NCBI RefSeq assembly: GCF_036116635.1
Contig: NZ_CP107995.1
Coordinates: 7,006,001 to 7,070,000 of the forward strand
Direction of reading: 5' to 3'
Origin: Amycolatopsis sp. NBC_00345
GTDB taxonomy: Bacteria; Actinomycetota; Actinomycetes; Mycobacteriales; Pseudonocardiaceae
Length of the DNA stretch: 64,000 bases
The translations under genes and the position numbers were made by a program. This document shows, piece by piece, positions 61,879 to 64,000 of this stretch (within the stretch, counting starts at the first letter, position 1; every line of letters begins with the position of its first letter). The notes under the pieces are model-generated. The model searched no databases. It was not told the origin of the DNA and worked only from the letters and a program-made list of their open reading frames with translations.

Positions 61879-61908
61879 AAGGCCCCCGTCGCTGCGGACG
61901 GGGGCCTT
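61879..61908 (+). terminator. Rho-independent-type terminator
   Basis: Perfect 12-bp arms AAGGCCCCCGTC/GACGGGGGCCTT with a 6-nt loop are followed by CTTCTTCG. It closes the hypothetical gene 18 bp after its stop. Confidence 0.85.
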
Positions 61909-62010
61909 CTTCGTCGGCCATCGGCTGGGGTCCCCCCAGTACCTCGTAGGTCACCGTGACAACCGGCCCTCGGCCCGGGAGGATCAAGGGGTGGACGAGG
62001 AGGGTTCCAG

Positions 62011-62700
62011 GTGACGGAAATCGTGGTCCGCTGGTCGCGGCCGCTGCCCGAGGAGGACCGCTTCCTGCGGCTGCTCGACGACGTCGAGCGCGGCCGGCAT
62101 GAGGCGTACCGGCTGGAGCTGGACCAGCGCCGGTTCCTGACCGGCCGGGTGCTGGCGAAGACGCTCGCGGCCGAGCGGCTGGGCGTGCCGGTGGAAACCG
62201 TGGCCTTCGACGCCACCTGTGAAGACTGCGGCAAGCCCCACGGCCGTCCCCGGGTGCCGGGCGCGGACCTGGTGCTGTCGATCTCGCACTCGGGCGAGCT
62301 GATCGGCGTCGCCGCGACGGACGGGGTGCCGGTGGGCCTCGACGTCGAAAGCGCGAGCCGCCGCGCCGACGCCGGGTTGATCGAGTACGCGCTCAGCCCG
62401 GCCGAGCGGGAAGCGGTGGCGGGGCTCTCGGAAACCGAGCGTTCGGCGGCGTTTTTCGTCTACTGGACCCGGAAGGAGGCCGTGATGAAGGCCACCGGCA
62501 AGGGCCTGAAGATCCCGCTGCAGAGCATCACTTTCTCGCCGTACAACACACCTGCGGAGCTGGTCGCCTCGAGCGACCCGGCGCTGGACCCGGCCCGCAC
62601 GCGGCTGGCGGATCTCAAGGCCGCCGACGGCCACCGCGCGGCCGTCGCCGCGCTGACTTCGGAGGACCTGGCGGTCACCGAGGAGAACTGGCTCCCCTGA
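62011..62700 (+). CDS. Sfp-type 4'-phosphopantetheinyl transferase
   Basis: The 229-residue protein has the PPTase motifs: SISHSGELIGVAA, VGLDVES and the Mg2+/CoA-binding WTRKEAVMKATGKG. It activates carrier proteins of NRPS, PKS or siderophore pathways by adding phosphopantetheine from CoA. Its neighbour is an isochorismate synthase, so activation of a catechol-siderophore NRPS is plausible. Start is GTG at 62011. Confidence 0.95.
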   Translation: MTEIVVRWSRPLPEEDRFLRLLDDVERGRHEAYRLELDQRRFLTGRVLAKTLAAERLGVPVETVAFDATCEDCGKPHGRPRVPGADLVLSISHSGELIGVAATDGVPVGLDVESASRRADAGLIEYALSPAEREAVAGLSETERSAAFFVYWTRKEAVMKATGKGLKIPLQSITFSPYNTPAELVASSDPALDPARTRLADLKAADGHRAAVAALTSEDLAVTEENWLP

Positions 62701-62756
62701 ACTGACTTGTGAGTGTTTATGACGGTTCTAACCGTCATAAACACTCACGAGTCAGT
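62701..62756. repeat. Dispersed palindrome family, copy 5 (longest)
   Basis: Arms of 27 nt with one mismatch begin ACTGACTTGTGAGTGTTTAT; the centre is CT. It starts directly after the PPTase stop and covers the stop of the convergent isochorismate synthase gene. Confidence 0.95.
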
Positions 62757-63906
62757 CGAGGCCCATCGCGCCCAGCAGGGTGCGGAGCTTGGCGATCGTC
62801 TCGTCGAACTCGGCCTGCGGGTCGGAAGCCGGGACGATGCCGCCGCCCGCGTAGAGCCGCATGGCCGACGACGCGATTTCGGCGCAGCGGATGGCGACGG
62901 CCCACTCGCCGTCGCCGGAAGCGTCGACCCAGCCGACGGTGCCGGCGTAGTACCCGCGGTCGAACGGTTCCAGCTCCTGCACCAGATCACGCGCGGCGGC
63001 GGTCGGCGTGCCGCAGATGGCGGGCGTCGGGTGCAGTGCGGCGGCGAGGTCCAGCGCTGTCACGTCGCGGTCGATCAGCTCGCCGGTGATGGCCGTGCGC
63101 AGGTGCCAGATCGCGGGCGTCGAGACCAGCTCGGGGGCGGCGGGCACGTCGAGCTTCCGGCAGAACGGCCGCAGCGCCTCCACGACGTACTCGATCACCA
63201 CCGCGTGCTCTTCCTGGTCCTTGGGCGACGCCAGCAGGGCCTCGCCGTTCGCCCGGTCGGCCTCGGGGTCGGCGGAACGCGGCATGGACCCGGCGTGCGG
63301 GGTGGTGAACACGGAGCCGCCGGCGCGGGAGAGCAGCAGCTCGGGCGTGGCGCCGACGAGCGTGCGCCCGCCGGGCAGCTCGGCGGCGTAGGTGAAGTGG
63401 CGCGGGTTGCCCGCGGCCAGGTTGCGCACGATCCGCTCGACCGGGATCGGCGCGTCGAAATCGAGGTCCAGTGCCCGCGCGAGCACGGCTTTACGCAGGT
63501 CACGATCACGCAGGGCGGCGACGGCGGCGAGCACGTTCGCCTTGTGGCCCGCCTCGGAGGGCACCTCGCGGGTGGCCGCGGGGGCGGGCAGGTCTTCAGC
63601 GGGCGGTGACGCCGGTGTGGCGGATTCCGCCTGGGCGCGGTGCACGGTCCGCGGCAGGATCAGGTGACCCGGCGTCGTGCTGTCCGGGCCGGTGTCGAAG
63701 GGCAGGGCCCCGACCGCCAGCGGCACGCCGGAGCGGTGCAGCTCCCCGGCCACCGAGCGGGCCAGCCGCCGCGGGTCGGTGTCCGTGACGGTCCCGACCG
63801 AGCCCTGGGCGAGCAGCGCGCGCCGAGCCGTCGCGAACAGGAAGTCGCCACGCTGGTAACGGGCGGTGGTTTCGACCGGGGTCGCCGGTGCGGTACTGGT
63901 CGTCAC
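62752..63906 (-). CDS. Isochorismate synthase (EntC/DhbC type)
   Basis: The 384-residue chorismate-utilising enzyme has KAVLARALDLDF, LVGATPELLLSRAGG, TTPHAGSMPRS, KDQEEHAVVIEYV, LHPTPAICGTPTAAA, YYAGTVGWVDASGDGEWAVA and RLYAGGGIVPASDPQAEFDE, all typical of EntC/DhbC. It converts chorismate to isochorismate, the first step to 2,3-dihydroxybenzoate. With the PPTase it suggests a catechol siderophore locus continuing beyond the window. Start is GTG at 63906. Confidence 0.95.
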   Translation of the reverse strand: MTTSTAPATPVETTARYQRGDFLFATARRALLAQGSVGTVTDTDPRRLARSVAGELHRSGVPLAVGALPFDTGPDSTTPGHLILPRTVHRAQAESATPASPPAEDLPAPAATREVPSEAGHKANVLAAVAALRDRDLRKAVLARALDLDFDAPIPVERIVRNLAAGNPRHFTYAAELPGGRTLVGATPELLLSRAGGSVFTTPHAGSMPRSADPEADRANGEALLASPKDQEEHAVVIEYVVEALRPFCRKLDVPAAPELVSTPAIWHLRTAITGELIDRDVTALDLAAALHPTPAICGTPTAAARDLVQELEPFDRGYYAGTVGWVDASGDGEWAVAIRCAEIASSAMRLYAGGGIVPASDPQAEFDETIAKLRTLLGAMGLD

Positions 63907-63935
63907 AGACCCCAGCGTCCCAGGATCCGGGAGTT

Positions 63936-63994
63936 CCGCGGGGAAAGTGTTGCCAGAAGAACACCTTCGGTGTTCGGCCGCACTTTCCCCGCGG
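63936..63994. repeat. Nested inverted repeat upstream of isochorismate synthase
   Basis: Perfect 14-bp outer arms (CCGCGGGGAAAGTG at 63936-63949 and its complement at 63981-63994) enclose a perfect 7-bp hairpin GAACACC-TTC-GGTGTTC (63959-63975). It lies 30 bp upstream of the start. It does not resemble the iron-box consensus, so a repeat element or other operator is more likely. Confidence 0.7.
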
Positions 63995-64000
63995 TCGCCG

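Noticed and set aside
63936..63994. The palindrome as an IdeR/DmdR iron box
   Set aside because: It lacks the TTAGGTTAGGCTAACCTAA-type pattern and its arms are GC-rich; iron control by this site is not supported by sequence.

Overview
The window is chromosomal DNA from a high-GC actinomycete. The gene mix (SARP/AfsR regulator, PaaX, F420-type reductase, MpaB-like oxygenase, SlpD/E-type secreted peptidase), frequent GTG/TTG starts, 4-bp stop/start overlaps and several dispersed long palindromes suggest Pseudonocardiaceae, most likely an Amycolatopsis-like genome. The taxon is an inference; no rRNA or tRNA gene was seen.

Layout. 0-4 kb: end of a TetR gene, then a hexuronate pair (fructuronate reductase-like and D-mannonate dehydratase) with a divergent GntR. 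4-9.2 kb: AfsR-type SARP, a small membrane protein and a DesK/DesR-like two-component system. 9.2-12.3 kb: CDP-alcohol phosphatidyltransferase, MDR dehydrogenase, a pterin-synthase-like protein without its catalytic triad, and a methyltransferase. 12.2-16 kb: stand-alone LigD-type polymerase, MpaB-like oxygenase, and a two-gene unit behind a MerR/SoxR-like box. 16-24 kb: secreted peptidase, LysR/FAD-oxidase pair, secreted DUF4232-like protein, MarR/deazaflavin-reductase pair, GNAT, tyrosine phosphatase. 23.4-28.2 kb: PaaX, RidA, a monooxygenase/old-yellow-enzyme fusion and an acyl-CoA dehydrogenase, an aromatic acyl-CoA catabolic module; a matching enoyl-CoA hydratase, acyl-CoA ligase and TetR lie 30 kb away at 58.5-61.5 kb.

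31.6-44.6 kb is a polysaccharide locus: GH1 beta-glucosidase, a five-gene oligosaccharide ABC transporter of the oligopeptide class, two divergent ROK regulators, a secreted GH16 glucanase and a secreted GH18 chitinase-like enzyme with near-duplicate CBM13 domains. Related AT-rich boxes lie in front of the transporter operon, between the ROK genes and before the glucanase, suggesting one regulon that breaks beta-glucan or chitin outside, imports the oligomers and hydrolyses them inside. 45-50.2 kb is a pyroglutamate locus: GntR, MFS transporter, DUF1445 and PxpABC.

52-54.5 kb is a nested mobile element: an intact IS256-family element (8-bp target duplication) sits inside the transposase of an IS5-like element (3-bp duplication), which itself split a palindromic repeat. 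54.5-58.5 kb holds an XRE protein, an LLM oxidoreductase remnant, a DtxR-family regulator, GNAT, TfoX-like protein, a 15-bp minisatellite and an amidohydrolase. The right edge carries an Sfp-type phosphopantetheinyl transferase and an isochorismate synthase, probably the edge of a catechol siderophore locus.

The most unusual signals are a palindrome family of about 48 bp present five times, one degenerate copy of which forms the start of the DUF1445 gene with its internal stop removed, and the pterin-synthase-like cluster with a triad-less enzyme.
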